This document shows positions 1 through 9,949 of a stretch of 64,000 nt of DNA, in pieces. This DNA is from Isoetes taiwanensis (lineage: Eukaryota; Streptophyta; Lycopodiopsida; Isoetales; Isoetaceae): NCBI GenBank assembly GCA_021234155.1, contig JAJEKV010000026.1, positions 5,530,189 through 5,594,188 on the forward strand. Reading direction: 5' to 3'. The notes beneath the pieces are model-generated. The model did no database searches, was not told where the DNA came from, and saw nothing but the letters and a program-made list of their open reading frames with translations. The translations under genes were made by a program, and so were the position numbers. The number at the start of each line of letters is the position of its first letter. The first letter of the stretch is position 1.

Positions 1-121
1 ACGATGCCCGCTTTTCTTTCCTCCGAGTCTTCTTTGGTGGAGGGAGGAAGGGGGGATGTTAGTTCCATGCCCAAAGGCACATGACTATTTCTAAGGTTTA
101 CAAAGCAGCCTAAAAGCAAAA
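1..121. other. Left flank of outer transposon
   Basis: I see no gene here. The last four bases (118-121, AAAA) match the four bases directly after the right end of the outer element (35413-35416). That fits a 4-bp target-site duplication, although an A run is weak evidence taken alone. Confidence 0.4.
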
Positions 122-165
122 AAGCAGAATTTCATTAAAGTTGGAAATTTCGTGATTCCAATTTC
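122..165 (+). repeat. Left terminal inverted repeat, outer element
   Basis: It starts AAGCAGAATTTCATTAAAG and continues with AAATTTCGTGATTCCAATT. The second part recurs, inverted, at the methyltransferase-side end of the inner element (about 30867-30890), so the methyltransferase side has a longer conserved end than the transposase side. Confidence 0.75.
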
Positions 166-299
166 TCGTGAAATCAGTTTCTTCCCTGTTTTATCACACA
201 TTTATGGCTAGATATGGCACTATTTGCTTAAAAAGAAACCAGTTATCATGCAAGAACCGCTACATTTAATATAAAAAAAAGGGTTTTAGTTGTCGAAGA

Positions 300-640
300 G
301 AACTATGGCGCCATTTACTTGGAAAGTATGAGGAAAAAGCTGCCCCGAGAAACACAAAAAAGCAAATATTAAATTGCCAAAAAGCGCCAAAGAAGTAAAC
401 AAAATGGCGCCCCCGCTCCTTTAGCTTAGAATAACCACAAAGCAAATAGCGCAAACGCGATATTTGCTTTAACGTGAAAGGAAGCAATGGTGTGCGCGCC
501 GCTATTTGCTTGAACGCGGAAAGCAAGCAAATAGTGCGCGCTGGCGCTATTTAAGAGCGAGCAAATAGTGCGGCGCGCTATTTGCGTGAACGTGAAGACC
601 AAGCAAATAGTGCTCTCGCCCATTTTGCTATAGATAACAC
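300..640. repeat. Palindrome array 1, outer element (3' of methyltransferase-like gene)
   Basis: Many variants of AAATAGCGC, AAATAGTGCGCGC and their complements are packed together, with cores of alternating G and C. The inner element has a weaker array at the equivalent place (30755-30820). No gene is seen in this stretch. Confidence 0.6.
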
Positions 641-743
641 ATATTTTCGTAAGACCATGTAGATATATATATTAATAGAAATATTATATAAGATACAATT
701 TTTTCAAAACACGTAATTTTTTTTTAATAGTCATTGGCGGTGT

Positions 744-3700
744 TCATCGTGAGACTTTCTCATAATCATCCGTGTTAATTTTATCACGGTCAATTTGATC
801 CTGCTTCGCTTCCAAATTTTGGGCCGACGCGCTCACCTTTCTCTCAGATGAGAAGCTTCTTCGTCTGCCCCTTCCTCGAGATTCACCATCTTGCAAAGTC
901 AAGACTTCCCGTTGGCGTTGGTCAATGGCCTTTGGGTCAAGCTGTGGGTACATGACGTTCTCGACCCTACCTGAATGCCCGCCACGCATTTCATCTTTCC
1001 TAACTCATGCTCAGATGTCACACCGATTCTTCCTACATGAAGGGATGCCCTAGAGAAGGCTCCACCAGAGAAGAAATCTAGTACAATGTTACCTTGAGGG
1101 CGAGCTTATCAACAAGGTAGAACGCAGCTTCTGTGGACCAATCTGCTTATGCACCGATATTCTCCCTCCATACCCCGCCAACTCCACTTAAACCCGTCTT
1201 GCATGAGTTTTTAGCCATAACATCGCCCTCACTTCCGATGGCTTCCTTAGGAATAGGAGGAATTTATGGAGCTTTCTAGGATGGTCGCCAAATAGCCTAA
1301 GGTCCGTGTCTTCGCCAGGCTCTCCGCCTCAGCGTCGAAATCCTCAGAGCAAATAGAAGAGCTTGGGCTCTTTGATTCCCCGAACCACCAGTAGCTCCAG
1401 GCTCTTCTTCATAGATTCCTACAAACACTCTAGACCTGATTCTAGTCTTTCAAGCGACCGGCAAATAGTAAGTTATGCTCGCCCGACGAAACATAGAATC
1501 CAAAGATGTCTCTTGGTCCGTCATCCGTGAGACATTATCAAGAACGCTGTTACAGCCTCACTTTTCCAAGCCGGAGTAAGCTGCCTTGCATCTAAACATA
1601 TCATGTCGGGTGTAGAACCGCATCGCTCGCTCGAATCCCCCGGCAAAGTGACATGCTCCACAAACCATCTTGGCGGGCCTTTTCTCGCTTTCAGTCAAGG
1701 ATTTTTCAATGGACCCGCCAAGGAGAATGGCATGTTACCATGAACTCCCTCTTTGAGTATTCCTTCCTGTACCCACTTATGGTGGCATACCCCCAAACCG
1801 TAAGTGCGTAACCGAGAAGTGGTCCGTGGGCTTTCCTTAGGTCCTCCTCTTTCTTGTACTTAGTGCCAATTTGATCCGCAATGAAGTGCGATTATCTCCT
1901 TCTTCATGTAAGCAAGTACTCTTAAGTTCTCATACTGCCTTGAAGAAATTATCGCTTTGTAATCTGAGGTGACTTTGACGATATATCCCCGCTTAAAGCT
2001 TCTTCGAGGACCTTTCTACAATCATCATAGTCCAAGCCCCTCATGCATCTAAGGTAGTTGTCACTGAAGTAATCTTTGTCTTTAGCAAAATTGATTACTA
2101 TAGCTTGACCCCTGTTGTCCTTAAGTTCTCCCTTCCTCCATTTGTTCCACATCTGGCGGAAGAGTGCATAGACATCATCTGGCATGAAGACAAACCGATT
2201 GACATCCTTCGTGTGTTTGCCCCTCAGAATCTTGTCTGCCATTTCAAGGTAGTGCTGCAAGAGAGCTGGCGATTTTAGAATTTCAAATGTTGCTATTTAC
2301 ATCTAATGGCGCAGCTGCGCTATTTACATCAAATGGCGCAGCTGCGCTATTTGAATTAAAATGGCGCAGCTGCGCTATTTGAATTAAAATGGCGCAGCTG
2401 CGCTATTTGAATTCAAATGGCGCAGCTGCGCTATTTACATCAAAATGGCGCAGCTGCGCCATTTCAATTCAAATAGCGCATTTGCGCCATTTGAATAGCA
2501 AATGGCTTCCATTTTAATTCAAATAGCGCAGCCTACCATTTCGATAAAATGAATGGGTAAGGAGACGTAAACATACCTTGTACTTTCCACTTCTTCGATC
2601 GCCCTTTACCAAATAGGGCTGGTCTTCCGCATTCTCGGTACCGCTATGAAGATGGTGGATCCGATCCACATATGGTTCCTTGAAGACAGGTTTTGCTACT
2701 ATATCATTCACATCCACACCGAAAATAAAGAAGGTCCAGTCACCCATCTCTCCGTAAAGAACTCGTGATATTCTATAGACATAGATCTTGCCGAAGCTCA
2801 AATCTAGCATCCTTCGTCCCCAACTTATCGCACACACGAAGCCGAAAAGCAAATAATCGAATGATTACCATTGATAATATAAAATCTTTTCCGAATCAAG
2901 TCAGATTCCTGTGACCAGCTCAGCAACTCCTTTGTATCCGGATCAAAGGGCACTACATCTGCTGGAGTGAATACCGGGTGTGGATCCTCAGCAAATGATT
3001 TGCAGAGCCTCCTAACATGCTCGGGGTTAATAACCCTGGCGGTCATATTAGGTGGGGCCTCTTCTAGATCCCAGATAGATATTCTTCTGGTGTATGTGAC
3101 TCCAAGGGGGAACATGTGGCCGTGCTTTTGTATTTTCTTTAGTGTTTCCTCTGCCATTTCTTCTTCTTCGTCACGGTCCATCTTTAGTTCCTCGGGCACT
3201 TCAAGATCTGCAATCTTTTGTAATTTCCTTTGCCCTTATCCGTGCTTTGGTTTCTCGGCTTTCTTTGTCTTTGGAGTGCTATCTGCTTTGTGGATGCTAC
3301 ATTTCTTATGTGCTTTGTAGCCTCCTTTATTGTCACTAATAGTGCGGTCACTATCGCCAGGGCTTTTCATCGCCAGGGCTTCTCGCTGGACTTCACGGGA
3401 GAATCATGTTTGTGAGCCTCCGTCTCATCCCTCTTCTCATCCCTATGCCCCTCCCCTTTCTCAACTTCTCGTCCTTCTTCTTGTTCTGTATCCCTGTGTA
3501 CATCACCACCTCCACCTGTTTTTGTTCCTTTGCCAGCTTTGGTGGCATTTTTAATTTTTACACCTTTTCTCTGCATCTCTCCCAGCAGCCATCTGCTATC
3601 CATTACTGCTGGCATGTTGCCTGAGAGCTTCGCTCTTACAATGTAGGACACGGAGTTTTTGGACATGTCCATGGCCGCTCGCAGAATACTGAATCCTTTG

Positions 3701-4172
3701 AGGATCTCTACCGTGCCTTTGATATCTGCTTGCTCTCTGGACTCATAAGATGGCAGCGGCCAACCTTTTTTCTTGGCCGACAGTGCTTGGTCCTTCATGC
3801 TGGACTCCATCATTGCAGGCTCGTAGCACTGCCAATCCATGCAATAGAGATCAATGCTGCCACTGACCGGATCTTCCACTGTGCAACCAAGAAAGTCAAG
3901 TCTTCCTTGTTTCTTGACTTCTCTCATGTTGACAATGATGCCCATCTGGGCCACGGTTGAGGCTCCTTCTTCACCTGTACCTGATTTGACAAGGAGGCAA
4001 AGTTCTCGCCTCTTGTCTCCCTTGTTGGGTCCACGCCAACAAGGGTATGGCTCTAACGATCTCCATACACCAAGACCTTCCAAATGGGACTATGCTCCTC
4101 CGAAGTCACCACGCTCCATTTCTTCTACACTAGCGACCAGTCGAGGTAAGCATGGTGAGAGAAATGGCATGT
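744..4172 (-). pseudogene. ParB-like plus DNA-methyltransferase-like gene, outer copy, decayed
   Basis: Read leftward. An N-terminal domain of unknown type (about 4083-3560, with the GIIV...YCMDWQCYEP and GFSILR blocks) leads into a Lys/Glu/Asp-rich linker (about 3560-3370). A ParB-like domain follows (3199-2850, with FPLGVT, VRRLCKSFAEDPHPVF and ending NGNHS). Next come a VNDIVAKPVFKEPYVD block, an intron (2255-2577), a helical region (2254-1700), and a region ending in VLDFFSGG...RASL near 1086-1040, which resembles motif I of beta-class N6A/N4C DNA methyltransferases. The inner copy matches it block by block over the whole length. Frames break repeatedly below about 2 kb and around 2850, so this copy cannot make the full protein. 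A ParB fold next to a methyltransferase is known in bacterial and phage proteins. The assignment here is by motif, not by search. Confidence 0.65.
2255..2577 (-). other. Intron carrying palindrome array 2, outer element
   Basis: The donor is TACAAG|GTATGT (read on the minus strand at 2577) and the acceptor is TTGCAG (2255-2260). The inner copy has an intron at the same codon position (17501-17650). The intron holds six tandem units at 2306, 2333, 2361, 2389, 2417 and 2445 (27-28 bp period). Each contains ATGGCGCAGCTGCGC(C/T)AT, a near-perfect or perfect palindrome centred on CAGCTG, followed by more diverged units to about 2545. Confidence 0.7.
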
Positions 4173-4194
4173 GCTAGAAAGTTAAAACAGTAAC

Positions 4195-4620
4195 GGCATT
4201 TTAGATTAAAATGGCGGCAGTGCTTATTTAGTCTAAATATGCACTGCTACCATTTAGCTTTTATATAATAGAATCTAGCTTATTTAGTCTAAATGGCGCA
4301 ACAAGCCATTAGACTAAATGGGCGACCTCGCTCCATTTAGCTTTTTATATAATAGAGCAAATGGCGAAGTGCGCCATTTAGTCTAAATGGCGCAATGCTT
4401 TGGTTTTTTTCGAAGGGACCCATAAAGAGCAAATGGCGACTGCGCCATTTTAGTCTAAATGGCGACTGCCATTTGCTCTTTTATGGGTCCGCCTCACAAG
4501 AATATTAACAGACATTATGGAAATGGCGCAACCGCGCCATTTCACAAACTATAGGAGGAAAAGGGCGCTACAAACCCACCCTCTCCTATCGAAATGGCGC
4601 CAGTCCGCCATTTCGCAGCT
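4195..4620. repeat. Palindrome array 3, outer element (5' of methyltransferase-like gene)
   Basis: Scattered AAATGGCG / CGCCATTT pairs are separated by AT-rich spacers such as TTTTATATAATAGA and TAGTCTAAATGG. It is at the same place relative to the gene as the array at 14880-15190 in the inner element. A TTTCTAG acceptor-like site near 4173 (minus strand) suggests the array lies in a 5' intron or leader. Confidence 0.6.
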
Positions 4621-5879
4621 ACCTAAGACACTACACTTCAGCTACCTAAGACACTACCTAAGAAACAAATGATACTAACCTCGAGCCCGGCTCCCCGATT
4701 TTGATCAAGATTGCCATTGTATAAAAGTATAAAAGTACAGACCGTGATAAATCCTACTCCACTTTTTTTTTTTCCGAAGCCCCCCATCAACAAAGCGCTA
4801 GAGAGAGAAGATGGTTGATTAGGAGAGAGAATGCAAGGCGCTTAGGCGCTGGTAGGCGGCGAAGGCGGAAGGCTGGAGGCGGAGAAAAGAACAATGAAAT
4901 TGAAAATGAAAATTGGACGGAAAGAAAAGAAAAGAAAAGTCGGGGAAAGAAAAGAAAACCAATTTTACCCCGGGTCCTCTTCAAATTTATGCTACCGTCT
5001 GGCTCTCGAATTTATACAACCGGTCTCTACAAATTTTAAAATTTTGAATTTTCCGCCATTCGTCTTTCTTCTCCGCCTGGTTCGCCATTATAAATCTTAG
5101 GTAGTTTAAGTCATTCACCACCAAGACCAGAAACCCCTACCACCCGCTCAAATTTGAAATTTGAATTTGCCCACCAGTATTTTGAACTTTGAATTTGCCC
5201 GCCGTCATCCACTTCATAATGGCGCTTTTTTGTCGTCTGGCGCCGAGGCGTACATGGTCATTAGAAGGCGCTTATACTTTCGACTCCGACGGTTATGCGA
5301 TTTTATGCACCTCGTCCCGCTTTCAATATTCGTAGGTATTTGCGCTTTGAGATCTCTTTGGTCGACAAAGCGGGCGCTTCTCCCACGCCTATTCCGCCTT
5401 TAGACGTTGGTTCCTTAGTCGATAGCGGCCGGTTTGATGCCTTTGGCGCTTGTCTTTCTTTTTGTACGGCTTAGCCCTTTGTCTTCATTCTTTTCAGCGC
5501 CGCAGCTTTCGTTCTTAAGCGCTTCGGCTTCATTCTTGGTAACATTTCATTCCATGGCGCTGTTTTCATTTTTCAGCGCTTGTCCAGATTCTCCAAGCGC
5601 TTGTCCGGACTTGTCAAGATTATTCAGCGCTTGACCAAATTCTTCAGCGCATTCTCCGACATGGCGGATCCTAATCGTCAATGACGCCCGTGTTAGAGGC
5701 TATTCGCTTCTAGTAAAATGTTTTAGTATGTTTAATGTAGGATGTAGGATGTTAAATATTTTAATATGTTTAAGGGTAGATCTTCTCTATCTTGTTCAAG
5801 AGATAAGTTCTCAACAATTGATGTCTTGCTGAATCTTGTAGTAATAGGAATCCATAACTCTAGCTATTAGATATAGCAT
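4621..5879. promoter_or_regulatory. Divergent intergenic core, outer element
   Basis: It lies between the two head-to-head genes, so it should hold both promoters. It is rich in AAATTTGAATTTGCCCGCC and AGCGCTT motifs and has purine runs at 4860-4960. The inner element has a matching inverted core at 13561-14880 with the same mix (caaattt...gggcggcgg, and gaaagcgccaagaa). The open frames inside overlap on several strands and look like chance products of this composition. No core promoter element could be fixed by eye. Confidence 0.45.
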
Positions 5880-6150
5880 TTAGAATAAAGATGCCATTTA
5901 CCTGTCAATGGGCCATTTTCCTTGAAATGGAGCAGCTGCGCCATTTTCCTTGAAATGGAGCAAGGCCATTTCCCCTTTAATGACGCAAACGCAGCTTTTT
6001 TAATGGGAAATGCGCAATCGCCCCATTTCAAGGAAATGGCGCAGCGCTCCATTTCAAGGAAAATGGCCCATTGATAAAATGGCGCAAATGCTGCCATTTA
6101 AAGGTAAATGAGCGCTGATCATACCATTTCAGAAATGGAGCAAATGCCAT
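5880..6150. repeat. Palindrome array 4, outer element (5' of transposase-like gene)
   Basis: Repeated AAATGGAGCAGCTGCGCCATTT-type palindromes, with a mutated left arm (GGAGC), and variants. It ends about 100 bp before a likely acceptor (TTCTCACAG near 6264), so it probably sits in the first intron of the transposase-like gene. It is equivalent to 13240-13560 in the inner element. Confidence 0.6.
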
Positions 6151-6264
6151 TTGTCTTATGTCGTATAATTTCTTTCACATTTTCGCTTATTTTCACTAAG
6201 TATATGTCATCGAGGGTTGCATGTCTCTAACAAGTATATATATATATGTGTATTGATTCTCACA

Positions 6265-7814
6265 GGAAAAGGCCCCTGCGTAACCTTGTCGATGGGGATG
6301 TGGTAGTTGCCAGGGGACATGAATTGCATAGAGGCCATCTGCATGGCGAACATTCCATGGTGCAATGTGGTCGGAGGTCACCGGGCCATAGTGCCCACCC
6401 ATGTGCTTCCCATTCCGCGTGAGGGAGCAGATAACATTGCCGGGCCGGGGGGACATTTATCGAATGGCCTCAAAATCAAGTGAAATACCGCGGAAGGAGC
6501 CCCAACTTACTCATCGGAAACGCCCCGATACCGAAAACCCCGAACTTGCCTAGTAGTCCCTCCACAACATCATCGGACTCAAGTCGACGCTCGCCCGGCC
6601 CTTCAAAACAAGAAGCGTTAACAGAGAATATGGTGAACCTTGTCGCAATAATAATACCGGGTTGGTAAGGGTGTCTTGGTGAATAGAACTTGCATCCATG
6701 GGAAGAATGTTGACGACTCAACGTAGCAAAGCAAGTTACCGAGGTCATGGTGCCTACCCACATCCTTCCGATTCCATGTGATGGTACCGACAACATTGAA
6801 GAGGGGTCAGGCACGCTTATCGAATGGCCTCGGCAAGATATAAGATATCATGCCATTGATTTAGCTACCCCCATCACCGACCTCGATTGTAGAATCAGAG
6901 GCAATGTCGATGCGATGAAGAAATTGATCCTACAAAGGGATCTAGGTACACGCTTTTCCTCAAGCAGATAGCATCGATGATGATGAACCACCACCTAGTT
7001 TCTCAAGAACTGATCTCTTGATAAGCATTGCCACATTCTTCATGCATGTGACCGGAAGTAAATATGCAGAGGCCATAATTGTCTTCTCGATCCCTGATGT
7101 CGTTGACGGCGAATTTTTAGGAGACTCAAAGGTGGGGCTCAGGTGGGAAAGATCCTTCCCGCACTAATTACTGAGGATCTCAAATGTCATGCTTGTGTTA
7201 CCTTGTACAATGGGAAAATAGCCATGTGATGTCATAGGATGGAAGGACCGCCTCACAACATCCAAAGCTCGAGAAGCTAAAGAAAATGAGGATATGGAAA
7301 TAGAATCTTTGAGGACAACATTCAGCTCAATTCAAACGAAAAAGGAAGTATACTTACACACATAGGATTCCAAGACAACCCAAGGAAAGAGCAAAGAGGA
7401 AAGGCTATGCTCCACAACTTCAATCAATAAGTTCATGAAGACAAGCTGCCGCAAAAATACTTGCAACAAGAAACTTACCAAGCATCAAGTATGTGAATTA
7501 AGAAAAGAATTTTTATCTCAACCATACAATGCAAGGGTTAATGTATTTTTTGACGCGGCGAAAGTGTGACTTTACACGGAGAAGGAGAGGACAGATAGTG
7601 CTCAAGGGGATGGAATTGCACCTGGCCGGGTGGCGATGGCTTTAGGGTATCGGGCCACCAACATTTTACAATTGGAGAAACAGATTTGAAGCAGTGCAAA
7701 GGTAGTCAACATGGTAATATCGGGCTCTAAGAAGCCCGCATCCACTACATAATCGGCCAATTTAATGTGTGCTAGACAGATTCATTCAGAGAATGCCGAA
7801 AGTATTCCCCATAG
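6265..7814 (+). pseudogene. Transposase-like gene, outer copy, 5' part
   Basis: Two successive stretches resemble the plant domain often labelled DUF8039 (ARGH.LHR...HGE...LPIPREGADNI at about 6270-6480, and NRTCIHGKN...ILPIPCDGTDNIEEGSGTLIEWP at about 6660-6870). A Ser/Pro-rich spacer lies between them. The inner copy shows only one such unit. Further on, 7600-7705 encodes a helix-turn-helix-like block (PGRVAMALG...TFYNWRNRFEAVQR after one frame correction). It parallels VALGVARSTFYSWRKRFE in the inner copy. Frames break several times. The gene stops at 7814 because the inner element is inserted there, and it resumes at 30910. Confidence 0.6.
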
Positions 7815-7850
7815 AAGCACAATTTCATTATAATGGGAAAAATTTTTAGT
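7815..7850 (+). repeat. Left terminal inverted repeat, inner element
   Basis: It starts AAGCACAATTTCATTATAAT and pairs with the right end at 30867-30905 (complement AAGCACAATTTCATTAAAAT). Confidence 0.8.
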
Positions 7851-8684
7851 AAACCGGAATTTTTATTATGGGGTTGTATAGACCTTATGTGGGGGTTGTA
7901 TACACGCAGTACAAGACTCGTATCATAGACCTTATGCAGGGGTTCTATACACGCAAGCACTCGTGTATCATACATACATGAATATTTAGAGAACATAATA
8001 ACACCTGTATCATATACCAACTTCCAAACACAATAGAGACCAAAGTATGAACTATGTATGTCCCTAGTAACCTTCCCCTGTGTTCCTAACCCCTTCCCTT
8101 CCCCTTTCCCTTAAGCTGCGAGGTCTAACCCACGACTGGGTTAGGAGTCAAGAGCTCACGCCATCCCATGCTGATTCTTCCCACCATATGGGGTACCTAG
8201 TCATTAGAAAAAGTAATTCCACAGATAATACTCACGGAAGAAGAGCGACCCAACTCCACAAAACCGTTGTACTCATTGTAGTACACCCTAATAAGGCCAT
8301 ACATCCGTCCCTTTAGAAATTTCATGAATGAACTCCTCGATATGTATGTATCCGTGAGAGTGTGCTAAATATCCAAAGATCGAAGAAGAGGCCTCAATTG
8401 TCCGTAGCATCTCGGCCCGATAAGGAGGGGGTTCAAGCATTCCCCATTGCAAGTCTCCTATAACATTCGATGGATTAATTTCCATCAGTGGCTCATGACC
8501 ACAATCAAATCGCCCGTAATGAAGTTGATCAACTCCATTGTAAGCTCCTTGGTGGGACCGTATGCAACCTCCACTCCAAGAAATGGTCCCATAGCTCATC
8601 CATTCCAGGCCGCATTTAATGCCCGGGGCATGCTTGCAGGCCTTCCGAGTAGCCTGGGGAGGATTGGGTCCAATCATTTAAAAA

Positions 8685-9215
8685 AGCAAGCAAGGATCAC
8701 CGACCGAGCAAGGAACACCTGAGCGCAGCAAGTAGCAAGTTCAAGAGCAAGCAACAAGATCAAGCAGCGTGGAGCACGGGAATGAAGTAGCAAGGAACAA
8801 GGATCAAGATCAAGTAGCAAGATGCAATGAACAAGGAAGATCAAGTAGCAAGAAGATCAAGGAACAAGGAAGATCAAGGAGCAAGAAGCAAGGATCAAGA
8901 TCAAGTAGCAAGGAACAAGATCAAGTAGCAAGATCAAGAGCAAGGAACAAGATCAAGTAGGAAGGAGAATGGAATGAAGTAGCAAGGAACAAGGATCAAG
9001 ATCAAGTAGCAAAGAGCAAGATCAAGAGCAAGGAACAAGATCAAGTAGGAAGGAGCACGGAATGAAGTAGCAAGGAACAAGGATCAAGATCAAGTAGCCG
9101 TAAGCAATGAACAAGGAAGATCAAGTAGCAAGAAGATCAAGGAACAAGGAAGATCAAGTAGCAAGAAGATCAAGGAACAAGGAATATGAAGGAGCAAGAA
9201 GCAAGGATGAAAAGT
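8685..9215 (+). repeat. GATCAAGTAGCAAG minisatellite
   Basis: Irregular tandem array of GATCAAGTAGCAAGGAACAAG-like units with higher-order duplications, for example the block at 8770-8900 recurs at 9060-9190. It is absent at the equivalent place in the outer copy, so it arose or expanded in this copy. Confidence 0.8.
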
Positions 9216-9254
9216 GAGAAGTGAAAACAAGGTAAAAGAATTTATAGCTACTGA

Positions 9255-9375
9255 ATCCAATAATGTTGAAGTATAATACCAATAATGTTGAAGTATAATA
9301 CCAATAATGCCGACGATAATACCAATAATGCTCCAATGATAATACCAATAATGCTGAAGTATTATACCAATAATT
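9255..9375 (+). repeat. ATACCAATAATG tandem repeat
   Basis: Five to six units of AATACCAATAATG followed by TTGAAGTAT or a variant. Read on the other strand it resembles the CAATAATTTTGGTGGGTAT repeats at 34670-34750 of the outer copy, so it probably descends from the same feature of the element. Confidence 0.65.
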
Positions 9376-9949
9376 CTATAACGACTATAAAAGCAGCTCC
9401 ATTCGTAAGTCATTCATCTCCCATCATGGCTTATAATATTTATGATGATCAGTTTTGAGACCATTCTTTGCTCCATGAGCTACAATGATATTAATCGCCG
9501 CGATATAATAAAGGTGTTAAGTCGGATCCTTACTTACAATCCAAAGCGTATGGTCGTGAGTGTGATTGCCCCGCCTTTACGTGTTGTGATCCATCTTCTT
9601 TGGGTTCCCGAAATACCATGCCCACGAGCTGAATGCGATCACAATAGCAGTGGATTGATGATGAGTGAATCATCGACTCTATAATGCCATCAATAATATG
9701 TGCATCTAAATTATATGTATGCCATCAATAATGTGTGCATCGATGTAATGATGTGTATTAAACACCTATTATAATAGATGTAAGGATGTTAGTATAAGCA
9801 TAAATTAGGATGTATCGACAACGTATTAATTGTCCAAAATGCTTAAGTATTATAGCAAAAAGAAATTACATACATGATTATCGAGAACATGACCGAGATT
9901 GAGAGCTTTTAGCTAATGCTATGTCCCCCCACATGTCAACAATGTATTT

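Larger units (their letters stand above)
7851..9949. other. 3' region of inner transposase-like gene, with subterminal repeats
   Basis: Near the end (7865-7975) two copies of a unit with TATAGACCTTATG(T/C)(G/A)GGGGTT and TATACACGCA occur. The outer copy has related TATACATAACC repeats at its own transposase-side end (35095-35345). Stretches in 9380-9940 match 33600-34320 of the outer copy in inverted orientation (e.g. the ATGGGAGATGAATGA...GGAGCTG...TTTTATAGT block). A 129-codon minus-strand frame at 8288-8677 resembles nothing I know. Confidence 0.45.

Noticed and set aside
2300-2465. Regular 27-28-bp repeats that look like a CRISPR array
   Set aside because: The units are contiguous palindromes without unique spacers, lie in a spliceosomal intron, and the surroundings are eukaryotic.
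3142-3960. Several plus-strand frames of 60-117 codons
   Set aside because: Antisense to the ParB-like and N-terminal exons, which are conserved with the inner copy.
744-4172. ParB and methyltransferase motifs as bacterial contamination or misassembly
   Set aside because: Both copies contain GT-AG introns, lie inside TIR elements with flanking duplications, and one hosts a plant-type LTR retrotransposon.
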